DNA of 64,000 bases from Saccharicrinis sp. GTDB lineage: Bacteria; Bacteroidota; Bacteroidia; Bacteroidales; Marinilabiliaceae. This document shows positions 39,526-48,841 of the stretch, one piece after another. Each line of letters begins with the position of its first letter. Position 1 is the stretch's first letter. The DNA is taken from NCBI GenBank assembly GCA_024635555.1, contig JAGXIO010000081.1:17516-81515 (forward strand). The letters run 5' to 3'. The notes under the pieces are model-generated. The model was given only the letters and a program-made list of their open reading frames with translations. It did not search any database and had not been told where the DNA came from. The translations under genes and the position numbers were made by a program.

Positions 39526-39581
39526 TGTTGACTGATAACTGTTGACTGATAACTGTTGACTGATAACTGTTGACTGATAAC
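39526..39581. repeat. 14-bp tandem repeat TGTTGACTGATAAC x4
   Basis: Four exact consecutive copies plus a partial, just upstream of the DUF58 gene. Confidence 0.95.
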
Positions 39582-39600
39582 TGATTACTACAAATAAACT

Positions 39601-40467
39601 ATGGATACAGCGGAGCTTATAAAAAATGTTCGGCGGATAGAAATAAAATCCCGAGGACTTTCAAATAATATATTTGCGGGCGAGTATCACTCGGCTTTTA
39701 AAGGCCGTGGCATGACCTTTAGCGAAGTGCGCGAGTATCAATATGGCGACGACATACGTAATATCGACTGGAACGTAACTGCCCGATTCAATCATCCTTA
39801 CATTAAAATATTTGAGGAAGAGCGGGAGCTCACCGTCATGTTACTCATTGATGTTTCGGGCTCGCGTGAATTTGGCACATCCTATAAATTCAAAAAAAAT
39901 ATCATTACGGAAATAGCTGCTGTGCTCTCGTTTTCGGCCATACAGAACAACGATAAAATTGGCGTTATCTTTTTTTCGGATAAGATAGAGAAGTTTATCA
40001 CCCCACAAAAAGGACGAAAACACATCTTGCACATTATCCGTCAGTTAATATCATTTCAGCCCGAAAATAAAACCACCAATATTGCCGAAGCGATACGATA
40101 CCTGACCAACGCCATTAAAAAGAGATGTACTGCTTTTGTTATTTCTGATTTTATGGACGACAATTTTGAAAACGCACTAAAAATTGCCAATCAAAAGCAC
40201 GATGTGGTGGCATTAAAAATTTACGACAAACGCGAAACTGAGATGCCCTCGGTTGGGCTGGTAAAATTGAAGGATGCCGAAACAGACCGTTATTCGTGGA
40301 TTGATACCTCGAATGCTAAAGTACGAGAGGCCTATGCCAAGTATTGGAGAGACAAGGATCAGAGCACACAAGCCATATTTCGCAAGTGCGGCATCGACAA
40401 TACCTCCATCCGCACAGACGAAGATTACGTAAAGTCGCTTATGTACCTATTTAAAAAACGAATGTAA
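39601..40467 (+). CDS. DUF58 domain-containing protein
   Basis: YHSAFKGRGMTFSEVREYQYGDDIRNIDWNVTARF DUF58 signature. Confidence 0.95.
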   Translation: MDTAELIKNVRRIEIKSRGLSNNIFAGEYHSAFKGRGMTFSEVREYQYGDDIRNIDWNVTARFNHPYIKIFEEERELTVMLLIDVSGSREFGTSYKFKKNIITEIAAVLSFSAIQNNDKIGVIFFSDKIEKFITPQKGRKHILHIIRQLISFQPENKTTNIAEAIRYLTNAIKKRCTAFVISDFMDDNFENALKIANQKHDVVALKIYDKRETEMPSVGLVKLKDAETDRYSWIDTSNAKVREAYAKYWRDKDQSTQAIFRKCGIDNTSIRTDEDYVKSLMYLFKKRM

Positions 40468-41504
40468 TGAACGGTTTTGTAACCATAAATACGATAAAAC
40501 GTTTTATCATAAAAATCAGCGTGTTGGCCATGCTCCTACTCACGGTGGGCTATACAGCCAAAGCCCAGCAGGTAAATGTTACCGCCACGCTCGATAGTGC
40601 CATGATTTTTATTGGAGGACAAATAGACTTAAAGCTTGAAGTAAGCCAACCGGAAGGATTAATTCTTAATTTTCCGATCTTTACGGATACCATCACCAAA
40701 AACATTGAGATTGTTGAAAAGGGTGAGGTGGACACTGCTAAAATAGACAACAACCGCCTTGTACTTACTCAACTCTATCGCATTACATCCTTCGATAGTG
40801 GCTTGCATTACATCCCACCCATCCAACTGGAGATTATCCAACAGGATGCAAGGAACATTGCGGCCTCTAACGAGTTAAGCCTGATGGTAATAAATCCTTT
40901 TGAAGAGGTAGATCCCGAAAAAGGAGTTATGGACATCAAAAAACCTATTGATGCACCTTTTAAGATTAGCGAGGTATTGGGTTTTATCTATCTATATGGA
41001 GGCATTGCACTGGCTTTGGGATTACTGATTTGGCTTTTCCTATACCTGCGAAAAAATCGTACCGATAGCATATTGTCGTTTATCAAACCAAAACCTATTG
41101 AACCAGCCCACGTGATAGCACTGCGTGAGCTGGATAAAATTAAGGCATCCAAACTTTGGGAACACAACAGAGTTAAGGAGTTTTACACACAGGTAACTGA
41201 TACCATCCGTAACTATATAGAGCACCGTTACAACCAGCCGGCTATGGAGCAAACATCGCAAGAAATATTCGATTCGCTGCGCACCTTGGATATCGGTCCC
41301 AAATCCATGGAACAACTCAGGCAGGTCCTTCAGCTAGCCGACTTGGTAAAGTTTGCTAAGTTTAATCCCTTGCCCGACGAAAACGGGATAAGCCTTATAA
41401 ATGCCTACTTCTTTGTAAATCAAACAAAAAAAGAAGAAGTGAAATCGTTGGAGGAAGAAAAAGAAAATATGCTGGCCAAAGAAGCTGACATAGATAAGAT
41501 TTAA
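40467..41504 (+). CDS. Bat-operon-associated membrane protein (DUF4381/BatD-like)
   Basis: Signal peptide, beta-rich extracytoplasmic region, one TM, C-terminal helical domain; position in Bat operon. Confidence 0.75.
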   Translation: MNGFVTINTIKRFIIKISVLAMLLLTVGYTAKAQQVNVTATLDSAMIFIGGQIDLKLEVSQPEGLILNFPIFTDTITKNIEIVEKGEVDTAKIDNNRLVLTQLYRITSFDSGLHYIPPIQLEIIQQDARNIAASNELSLMVINPFEEVDPEKGVMDIKKPIDAPFKISEVLGFIYLYGGIALALGLLIWLFLYLRKNRTDSILSFIKPKPIEPAHVIALRELDKIKASKLWEHNRVKEFYTQVTDTIRNYIEHRYNQPAMEQTSQEIFDSLRTLDIGPKSMEQLRQVLQLADLVKFAKFNPLPDENGISLINAYFFVNQTKKEEVKSLEEEKENMLAKEADIDKI

Positions 41505-41645
41505 GGGAGAACTTCCTGCAATGCTGCGGAACAAGATAGGCTCGTTAAAATGGATATAAAAATCAGATAAGCAACAATCGTCTATTATCTATTAGTCTAT
41601 TATCTATTATCTATTATCTAATTTTAAACAGAAGATTATTAAACA

Positions 41646-42638
41646 ATGAACGATATAAGCTTTTTACACCCAAATTACCTTTACCTTGCATTGATAGTGG
41701 TGCCGATGGTTGCCTGGTATATTTGGAAACATAAAAATGCACAGGCCTCCTTGCAGATATCATCCCTCAAAGGTTTTGATGCAGCACCTGTTAGCTGGAA
41801 GGTTTATCTGAGGCATTTACCCATTGCATTAAGGTCGCTGGCCATATTGTTTCTTGTGCTTGTGCTTGCTCGGCCTCAATCGTCCAACAGTTCGCGCGAC
41901 GTGGTTACCGAGGGTATCGATATTATGATGGCTATGGATATCTCCTCGAGTATGGAGGCCCTGGATTTTACACCCAACAGACTGGAAGCGGCCAAAGAAG
42001 TAGCTATCCAATTTATGTCGGCTCGCGAAAACGATAAAATTGGGATTGTAATTTTTGCCGGAGAAAGCTTTACCCAATGCCCACTTACCACCGACAAAAA
42101 AGTACTGGTAAATATGATGGCCAATATAACCACCCACATGGTGGAGGATGGCACCGCTATTGGACTGGGACTGGCCACATCCGTGAGCCGCATCAAGGAC
42201 AGCGATGCCAAATCAAAAGTAATAATTCTACTGACCGACGGGGTGAACAACGGCGGCGAAGTGGCTCCGCTTACAGCAGCTGAAATAGCAAAAACATTTG
42301 GTGTAAGGGTTTATACCATTGGAGTGGGAACTGAAGGTGTAGCGCAAAGACCAATTCAGACACCCTATGGAACCCGGCTTGTAGAAGAAGAGGTGAGGAT
42401 AGACGAAGATATGATGAAGGAAATATCCAAAATAACCGATGGGAGATACTTTAGGGCAACGGATAAAAACAGCCTTAAAAAAATATATGAGGAGATTGAC
42501 CAACTGGAAAAAACAAAAATAGAAGTAAAAGAATATACTAAACGATCGGAAGAATATGTGCTGTGGGCTATTTTGGCTGCAGTATGTGTGTTGATGGAAG
42601 CGTTTTTGAGAAGCACCGTTTTGCGCAATCTGCCCTAA
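41646..42638 (+). CDS. batA: VWA domain protein, BatA
   Basis: IMMAMDISSSMEALDFTPNRLEAAK (MIDAS), TDGVNNGGEV. Confidence 0.92.
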   Translation: MNDISFLHPNYLYLALIVVPMVAWYIWKHKNAQASLQISSLKGFDAAPVSWKVYLRHLPIALRSLAILFLVLVLARPQSSNSSRDVVTEGIDIMMAMDISSSMEALDFTPNRLEAAKEVAIQFMSARENDKIGIVIFAGESFTQCPLTTDKKVLVNMMANITTHMVEDGTAIGLGLATSVSRIKDSDAKSKVIILLTDGVNNGGEVAPLTAAEIAKTFGVRVYTIGVGTEGVAQRPIQTPYGTRLVEEEVRIDEDMMKEISKITDGRYFRATDKNSLKKIYEEIDQLEKTKIEVKEYTKRSEEYVLWAILAAVCVLMEAFLRSTVLRNLP

Positions 42639-42791
42639 GGCATAAAATTTGGCAACTGTAAAAATATTAAAACTTTTATCTATGTATTGATAATATCGTT
42701 TTTAAAAAAGAGTTTAATGTCTAATTACCTAACAGCCTAACGATCTATTAATCTAACGATCTATTATCTAATAGTCTAATTAAAACATACC

Positions 42792-43832
42792 ATGTTTAGA
42801 TTTGAACACCCCGATTTTTTATACTTGCTAATCCTTGTTCCGGTGTTGGCTTTTGCCAGTCTTTTGATTGGGCAAAGGCAAAAGCGGGCCTTGGAACGTT
42901 TTGGCAACCCCGAGCTTTTACAACCACTAATGCCTAGTGCTTCGGTGGTGCGCCCGATTATAAAGTTTTACCTGATGTTGCTGGCTTTTATAGCCATCAT
43001 ATTTACCTTAGCTGGACCACAGTTTGGCACAAAGCTCGAAACAGTAAAGCGTAAGGGAATTGAAATAATGATTGCATTGGATGTGAGCAACAGCATGAAC
43101 GCGCAGGATATTGAGCCCAGCAGGCTCGACAGAGCCAAGAGAGCTATTTATCAATTGGTCGATAAACTGAAGAATGATAAGGTTGGCCTGATTGTGTTTG
43201 CTGGTGAGGCTTATACTCAGCTACCTATAACCACAGATTATCCCTCGGCAAAAATGTTTATCTCGTCCATAAATACCGACATAGTACCTACACAAGGTAC
43301 GGCTATTGGGGCAGCCATCCGACGAAGCATGAGTTCTTTTAGTCCGCAGGAAGACGTTAACCGAGCCATTGTAGTGATAACTGATGGCGAAAACCACGAA
43401 GACGATGCCATAGGTGCTGCCAAAGCTGCGGCTGAGAAGGGTATAAAAGTATATACAGTGGGCATGGGTCTACCCAAGGGTGCTCCTATCCCAATTGCCG
43501 GAGGCGATAAAAATAACTTTATGAAAGATAGAGAGGGCAACGTAGTCATCTCAAAACTCAATGAGGCCATGCTAGCCGACATTGCCAAGGCCGGTGATGC
43601 CGAATTTATTGCCGCCAACAACATACGTAAGGGGATGAACGATTTGGTAGATTACCTCTCTAAATTGGAAAAAACAGAGATGGAAGCCAAAATTTATTCC
43701 GACTACGAAAATCAGTTTCAGTATATCGCTTGGATAGCGCTGATACTTTTACTGATAGATTTTATGGTATTAGACCGCAAAAACAAATACCTACGCAAAA
43801 TTAAACTGTTTGAAGAGGAGGAGAAAAAATGA
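42792..43832 (+). CDS. batB: VWA domain protein, BatB
   Basis: MIALDVSNSMNAQDIEPSRLDRAK (MIDAS), VITDGENHEDDA. Confidence 0.92.
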   Translation: MFRFEHPDFLYLLILVPVLAFASLLIGQRQKRALERFGNPELLQPLMPSASVVRPIIKFYLMLLAFIAIIFTLAGPQFGTKLETVKRKGIEIMIALDVSNSMNAQDIEPSRLDRAKRAIYQLVDKLKNDKVGLIVFAGEAYTQLPITTDYPSAKMFISSINTDIVPTQGTAIGAAIRRSMSSFSPQEDVNRAIVVITDGENHEDDAIGAAKAAAEKGIKVYTVGMGLPKGAPIPIAGGDKNNFMKDREGNVVISKLNEAMLADIAKAGDAEFIAANNIRKGMNDLVDYLSKLEKTEMEAKIYSDYENQFQYIAWIALILLLIDFMVLDRKNKYLRKIKLFEEEEKK

Positions 43833-44737
43833 GAAGCTTATTAAGCATCCTAATGATATTAATTGCTGCACAGGCGTTTGGCCAAAAAGAGCGCAAACAT
43901 ATACGCAGCGGTAACGACCAATATAACGATGGGAAATTTATTGAGTCGGAGATAGAATACAAAAAGGCGTTGGAAAAACTTAAAGAAGGTAAATCGTCGT
44001 ATGAGGCGGAGTTTAACCTGGGCGATGCCTATTTTAAACAGGAAAAGTACGAAGAAGCATTTAATCAGTTCAAAAGTATCAACCAGGAAAACCTGACCAA
44101 AGAGCAAAAAGCTGAGTTATGGCATAATATTGGCAATACCCATCTGGCCAAAAAAGAAATAGACCAAGCCATTGATGCCTACAAGCAGGCATTAAGGAAC
44201 AACCCATTAGACAACGAAACACGTTACAACCTGATTGCGGCCATGAAAATGAAGGAGCAACAGGATCAAAATAAAGAACAGAATAAGGACCAAAATAAAG
44301 ATCAAAATAAGGATCAAGATCAACAGAATCAGGATCAACAGAATCAGGACAGCGACGGCGACGGCATACCTGACAACAAGGAAAAAGAAGACAACAAAGG
44401 CAACAAGAGCGAGCAAGAGGACACCGATAAAGATGGTACGCCCGATTACCAGGACAAAGACTCGGACAACGACGGCATACCCGACAAGCAAGAAGCTGGC
44501 GAAAATCCAAACCAGCCCAAAGATAGCGATGGCGACGGCATTCCTGACTACCGTGACACCGACTCGAACAACGATGGTAAACCCGATAGTCCCGAACAGC
44601 AGCCTCAAGAAGACCAAATTTCGAAAGAAGCTGCCCAAAGGATTCTTAATGCACTAGACCAAGATGAACAAGAGCTGCAGGACGAAAAAAGAAAAATTCA
44701 GGGGGCTCCTACCAAAAACATCGATAAAAACTGGTAA
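43829..44737 (+). CDS. batC: TPR protein BatC with TSP3-like acidic repeat tail
   Basis: TPR units followed by Q/N/D/K-rich linker and DSDGDGIPDxx-type repeats; overlaps BatB stop. Confidence 0.88.
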   Translation: MRSLLSILMILIAAQAFGQKERKHIRSGNDQYNDGKFIESEIEYKKALEKLKEGKSSYEAEFNLGDAYFKQEKYEEAFNQFKSINQENLTKEQKAELWHNIGNTHLAKKEIDQAIDAYKQALRNNPLDNETRYNLIAAMKMKEQQDQNKEQNKDQNKDQNKDQDQQNQDQQNQDSDGDGIPDNKEKEDNKGNKSEQEDTDKDGTPDYQDKDSDNDGIPDKQEAGENPNQPKDSDGDGIPDYRDTDSNNDGKPDSPEQQPQEDQISKEAAQRILNALDQDEQELQDEKRKIQGAPTKNIDKNW

Positions 44738-44771
44738 ATATGCTATTTTTGCGAAGAATTACAATGATAAG

Positions 44772-46622
44772 ATGATGTACAAACTAAAAAATATACTATT
44801 CTTAGTTCTTTTGTTTACCTCAATAGGTAACGTAAGTGCGCAGGATATCCAGTTTACGGCTCAGGCCAAACAAGCTGTGTTATCAGGAGAAAAATTTCAG
44901 CTGGTCTATTCTCTCAACGAGGAAGGTAGTGATTTACGATTGCCCCCATTATCCGACTTTACCGTTTTAATGGGACCCAGTGTAATGACCAGCTCCAGCA
45001 CACAAATTATTAACGGAACTATAACACGTAGCAAGCAGTATTCGTACACCTATATTTTGCTATCCGACAACCCGGGGACATACAGTATTGAGCCTGCCCA
45101 AATAACCGTTGACGGTCGAAAATATTCGAGTAACAAACTGACCATAGAGGTGGTGAAGTCTGCCGGAGCAGCAACATCACCAAAACAACGTCAGCAACAG
45201 CAAGAAAGCTCCACAAACGACGATCCTTCTTTTTCGAAGGATGATCTTTTCATTAAGGTTACTAACAACAAGAGTAGCATATACCTAGGCGAACCACTTG
45301 TTTTGACCACTAAAATTTACACCGTTATCGATTTGGACAATGTATCGGACATCAAACATCCCGATTTTCGAAACTTTATAGTACAAGAGGTAGCGGATGC
45401 CAGTAACATTGAATGGGCCTACGAGGTTGTAAACAATAAACAATACCGAGTGGGCACCTTCGAAAAAAAGGTTTTGTATGCCCAAAGCACAGGTGTTCAG
45501 ACTATTGAGCCAACCGAAATAGAGTTTTTAATAAAGCAGCGCGTACGTCGCAGATCCACAAGTATTTTTGATGACTTCTTTGACAATAACTTTCGGGTAG
45601 TAAAAAAAAGAGTTAAATCTGATCCCATTCAAGTAACGGTAAAATCCTATCCAGCAGGCCAACCAGCTTCTTTTTCGGGCGCCGTAGGTCAATTGGACAT
45701 GAAGGTGTCTACCTCAGCTAATACGGTAAAAGTTAACGATGGAATTACCATAAAAGTAGTTATATCAGGCACTGGAAACCACAAACTGATGTCGTCGCCC
45801 AAGTTTAATTTCCCTAGCGATTTTGACCTTTTTGATCCCACAACAAATAATAGCTTTCAGAATACCACTGCCGGAATGAAAGGCAGCAAGACTTTTGAGT
45901 ATTTGGTTATACCCCGTTTCCCTGGTAAATATACCATCGATCCACTCCTATTTTCGTATTTCGATTATACAACACAAAGCTTTAAAACAATAAGTTCGCA
46001 ACCCATAAATATTGAGGTGGAGAAAAATGGTGATGGTCAGGAATATGCTCCCGGAACGTACAGTCCATCGGGTGTTAACCGCGAAGATGTTAGGTTTATA
46101 GGCAAGGACATACGTTTTATAAAAACCGGCAACCCACACCTTAAACCTAAAGGAACATTTTTGTTTGGCTCTATGCTGTTTTACTTGGGCTATTTTGTAC
46201 CCTTGCTGCTGTTGGCCATTGCATTTATTTTATATCGAAAACGAATACACGAAAATGCGAATGTACTGCAAACAAAAAACAAAAGAGCCAGCAAGATGGC
46301 TCAAAAACGTTTGAAAAAATCCTCAACTTATTTAAAAGCCAAGGATCACCAAGCCTTTTACGACGAGGTACTGAAAGCACTTTATACCTATTTGAGCGAC
46401 AAGCTATATTTACCCGTTAGCGAATTGAATAAGGATAAAATTAGCTTGCTAATAGCCGAAAGAGGTGCAGAAGACGAGGTACGTGAAGAGCTGATTTCGA
46501 TACTTGATACTTGCGAATTCGCCAGATACTCGCCGGGTGCGGATGCATCCGAGCAAATGGACAAACTGTACCAACGAGCGCTGGCTAATATCAGCAAGTT
46601 GGATAGTCAAATTAAAAAATAA
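44772..46622 (+). CDS. batD: BatD family protein
   Basis: MMYKLKNILFLVLLFTSIGNVSAQ signal peptide, beta-sandwich repeats, C-terminal TM and helical domain; ATG at 44772 preferred over track start 44664. Confidence 0.9.
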   Translation: MMYKLKNILFLVLLFTSIGNVSAQDIQFTAQAKQAVLSGEKFQLVYSLNEEGSDLRLPPLSDFTVLMGPSVMTSSSTQIINGTITRSKQYSYTYILLSDNPGTYSIEPAQITVDGRKYSSNKLTIEVVKSAGAATSPKQRQQQQESSTNDDPSFSKDDLFIKVTNNKSSIYLGEPLVLTTKIYTVIDLDNVSDIKHPDFRNFIVQEVADASNIEWAYEVVNNKQYRVGTFEKKVLYAQSTGVQTIEPTEIEFLIKQRVRRRSTSIFDDFFDNNFRVVKKRVKSDPIQVTVKSYPAGQPASFSGAVGQLDMKVSTSANTVKVNDGITIKVVISGTGNHKLMSSPKFNFPSDFDLFDPTTNNSFQNTTAGMKGSKTFEYLVIPRFPGKYTIDPLLFSYFDYTTQSFKTISSQPINIEVEKNGDGQEYAPGTYSPSGVNREDVRFIGKDIRFIKTGNPHLKPKGTFLFGSMLFYLGYFVPLLLLAIAFILYRKRIHENANVLQTKNKRASKMAQKRLKKSSTYLKAKDHQAFYDEVLKALYTYLSDKLYLPVSELNKDKISLLIAERGAEDEVREELISILDTCEFARYSPGADASEQMDKLYQRALANISKLDSQIKK

Positions 46623-46710
46623 AATAAATATGACACACCCTTTATTATTGGGAAATAACGTTCAGTTTAAATTAATAAACACATAAGAGAATGATTAAAA
46701 AGAAAAAAAC

Positions 46711-46810
46711 TCGTCCCACGCCATAGGCTATGGTCTTTACGCTAAAGCTTTAGCAACAGCGTACCGACGGCTGTCTGCGTCTCAGTGCCTCTTCCGCATA
46801 AGCGGAACAA
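46711..46810. repeat. REP-like hairpin cluster
   Basis: CCATAGGCTATGG, GCTAAAGCTTTAGC (perfect palindrome), TTCCGCATAAGCGGAA inverted repeats between batD and batE. Confidence 0.75.
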
Positions 46811-46813
46811 GTT

Positions 46814-47620
46814 GTGTTCGTAGTCTCTTATCTTTTGTCTAATAATCTCTTGTCTAATTATATTGAGATGAAAAAAATAATTCTATATATTCTTATCCTA
46901 GTACCCTTTACTTCGTCCTATGCCCAGGATGATAACAGGTATCAAAATGCCAACACCCTGTTTACGGAGGGGAAATATAACGAAGCCATTTCGGCCTATT
47001 CCGATATACTTAAAACCGGGGTCGAGAGTGCCGAGGTATATTACAATTTGGGTAACGCCTATTATAAATCGGGTCAGCTACCCCAGGCCATTCTTAATTT
47101 CGAGAGGGCACTTTTGCTTGCTCCGCACGATAAAGATATTAGGTACAACCTGGAGATGAGCAACATGCAGATAACCGACAAAATAGAAACGGTTGGGGAA
47201 TTTTTCTTGGTTTCGTGGTTCAATGATTTTAAAAATAAAACCAAATCCGATACCTGGGCACTTATCTCCATTGCTGCATTTGCTATTGCTGTACTTAGCT
47301 TTGGCACATTTCTATTTTCACGAGGAAGGAATTTAAAACAAGCTTCATTTGGCGCAGCCATCATTTTAATTGTGCTTGCCATAGTAGCTTTTAATTTTTC
47401 AGCAGCTCAAAAAAACCGGCTTACGCAGCGCAACAGTGCCATTGTTTTTGAGCCCTCGGTAAGCGTTAAAAGCTCACCCTCATCGGGCGGCACCGACCTT
47501 TTTATTTTACACGAGGGAACCAAGGTAAACATATTGGAAAAACTGGGCGAATGGAACAGAGTAGATATACGCGACGGCAGTGAAGGCTGGATTCCTGCAT
47601 CGACCATAGAAGTGATTTGA
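46814..47620 (+). CDS. batE: TPR + SH3 domain protein, BatE
   Basis: Two TPR units, TM segments, C-terminal bacterial SH3 (LHEGTKVNILEKLGEWNRVDIRDGSEGWIPASTIEVI). Likely start is ATG at 46868. Confidence 0.88.
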   Translation: MFVVSYLLSNNLLSNYIEMKKIILYILILVPFTSSYAQDDNRYQNANTLFTEGKYNEAISAYSDILKTGVESAEVYYNLGNAYYKSGQLPQAILNFERALLLAPHDKDIRYNLEMSNMQITDKIETVGEFFLVSWFNDFKNKTKSDTWALISIAAFAIAVLSFGTFLFSRGRNLKQASFGAAIILIVLAIVAFNFSAAQKNRLTQRNSAIVFEPSVSVKSSPSSGGTDLFILHEGTKVNILEKLGEWNRVDIRDGSEGWIPASTIEVI

Positions 47621-47645
47621 TTACATGATTAGTTAAAAACGCAAA

Positions 47646-47679
47646 GCCCAATTCATTCCTGAATTGGGCATTTTTTTTT
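47646..47679 (+). terminator. Rho-independent terminator
   Basis: GCCCAATTCattcctGAATTGGGC followed by ATTTTTTTTT, downstream of batE. Confidence 0.92.
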
Positions 47680-47756
47680 GCACATGTTGCTAAAACTATT
47701 AAAATATTCGCCTTAACCAAAGCTAGAATGAAACCGATAATAACTCACCTTCATTC

Positions 47757-48080
47757 TTAATCACAGCTTTCACTATCGCTAATTTCAAATACTTTGTCTA
47801 ATTTCATTAAGGTAAGCAAACTCATCACATCTTTTTGAATACAGCACATAGCAAACGCCGTATCGTTTTGTCTCGCCGTTTTTAAGGCAGATATTAAAAC
47901 CCCAAACCCCGTACTATCAATAAACTTGATATTGGAGAGATTTAGCATCACCTTGCTTTTGCTGCCGGATATAATTTTTGTTAATGCACGTTTTACATCA
48001 TCCGCTACTGCAGCCGTTAGTCTGTCCGATTCTTTAATAACGGCAACTAACATTCCATCATTCAATCTTGTTTCAACCAT
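47757..48080 (-). CDS. STAS domain protein (anti-sigma factor antagonist-like)
   Basis: SKVMLNLSNIKFIDSTGFGVLISALKTAR STAS phospho-Ser region. Confidence 0.92.
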   Translation of the reverse strand: MVETRLNDGMLVAVIKESDRLTAAVADDVKRALTKIISGSKSKVMLNLSNIKFIDSTGFGVLISALKTARQNDTAFAMCCIQKDVMSLLTLMKLDKVFEISDSESCD

Positions 48081-48095
48081 AAGAGTATGTAAGGT

Positions 48096-48575
48096 TTAAT
48101 AGGTACTTATTTCAATATTTAGTTCTCCAACAGCACTTTCGCAATGGGAATTAAACTTATCAATCAGGTTTTGCAAATTTTCTTTATTCGCATTCTCCAA
48201 AATCCATTTAATTCTGTCTTTGGGATAACTTTCGAGGTTTTGAATCAGTTTGGTCAGCTCTTCGTTCTGCTTTTCATTCTTATCTTTCTTCTCCGATAAT
48301 TCAATAATCCTGAACTGCTTGGCCAATAATTCCATATTCTTAAGATCAACACTACCTAGCTCTTCCATTCCCATGGACATCACGGATGATTTTGCTTTAT
48401 GCGCAATAGCAGCCACTTTTACCCAATCATTACGTAACATGCTTTCTTCAAAACCGTCGGTAAACTCAGGTATCTGTTCTATAAAAATTTCAATCAATTC
48501 TTTAATGATATCTTTGTCTCCTTCAGCAATTCCCTCAAGATAAGATAAATTTATAAACTTATGCTCCCCTTCCAT
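48096..48575 (-). CDS. Hpt domain protein
   Basis: DKDIIKELIEIFIEQIPEFTDGFEESM...VAAIAHKAKSSVMSMGMEEL: HxxKSS phospho-His motif. Confidence 0.9.
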   Translation of the reverse strand: MEGEHKFINLSYLEGIAEGDKDIIKELIEIFIEQIPEFTDGFEESMLRNDWVKVAAIAHKAKSSVMSMGMEELGSVDLKNMELLAKQFRIIELSEKKDKNEKQNEELTKLIQNLESYPKDRIKWILENANKENLQNLIDKFNSHCESAVGELNIEISTY

Positions 48576-48841
48576 AAGGCGTGGTCTTTATTTAAAAATA
48601 TGACAAATTTATTCTTTTTTATCAAAAGAACATAAAACTTCAGCTTATAAATTCTATCTATGCCTTAAAGATATACAATCTAAAAAAATATCGAACACAA
48701 TATGTTATTTTTTGAATCATATAAATCCCAAAAAGAGAATAATTATCATAAAAGGACTTGTGACAATTGCATACATTTGCATCAGCTGATAAAGTTTAAA
48801 TATAGGTTAATAAAACAAATATAACTAACAAACATACAACC

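Noticed and set aside
44207-44638. Antisense 143-aa hydrophobic ORF (and 44079..44510) opposite batC
   Set aside because: Open only because the sense strand is low-complexity GAC/GAT/AAC/CAG-rich; sense frame is clearly coding.
48772-48779. TACATTTG as a Bacteroidota -7 promoter box upstream of gcvT
   Set aside because: The -7-like box is present but no properly spaced -33 TTTG was seen; too weak to report as a promoter.
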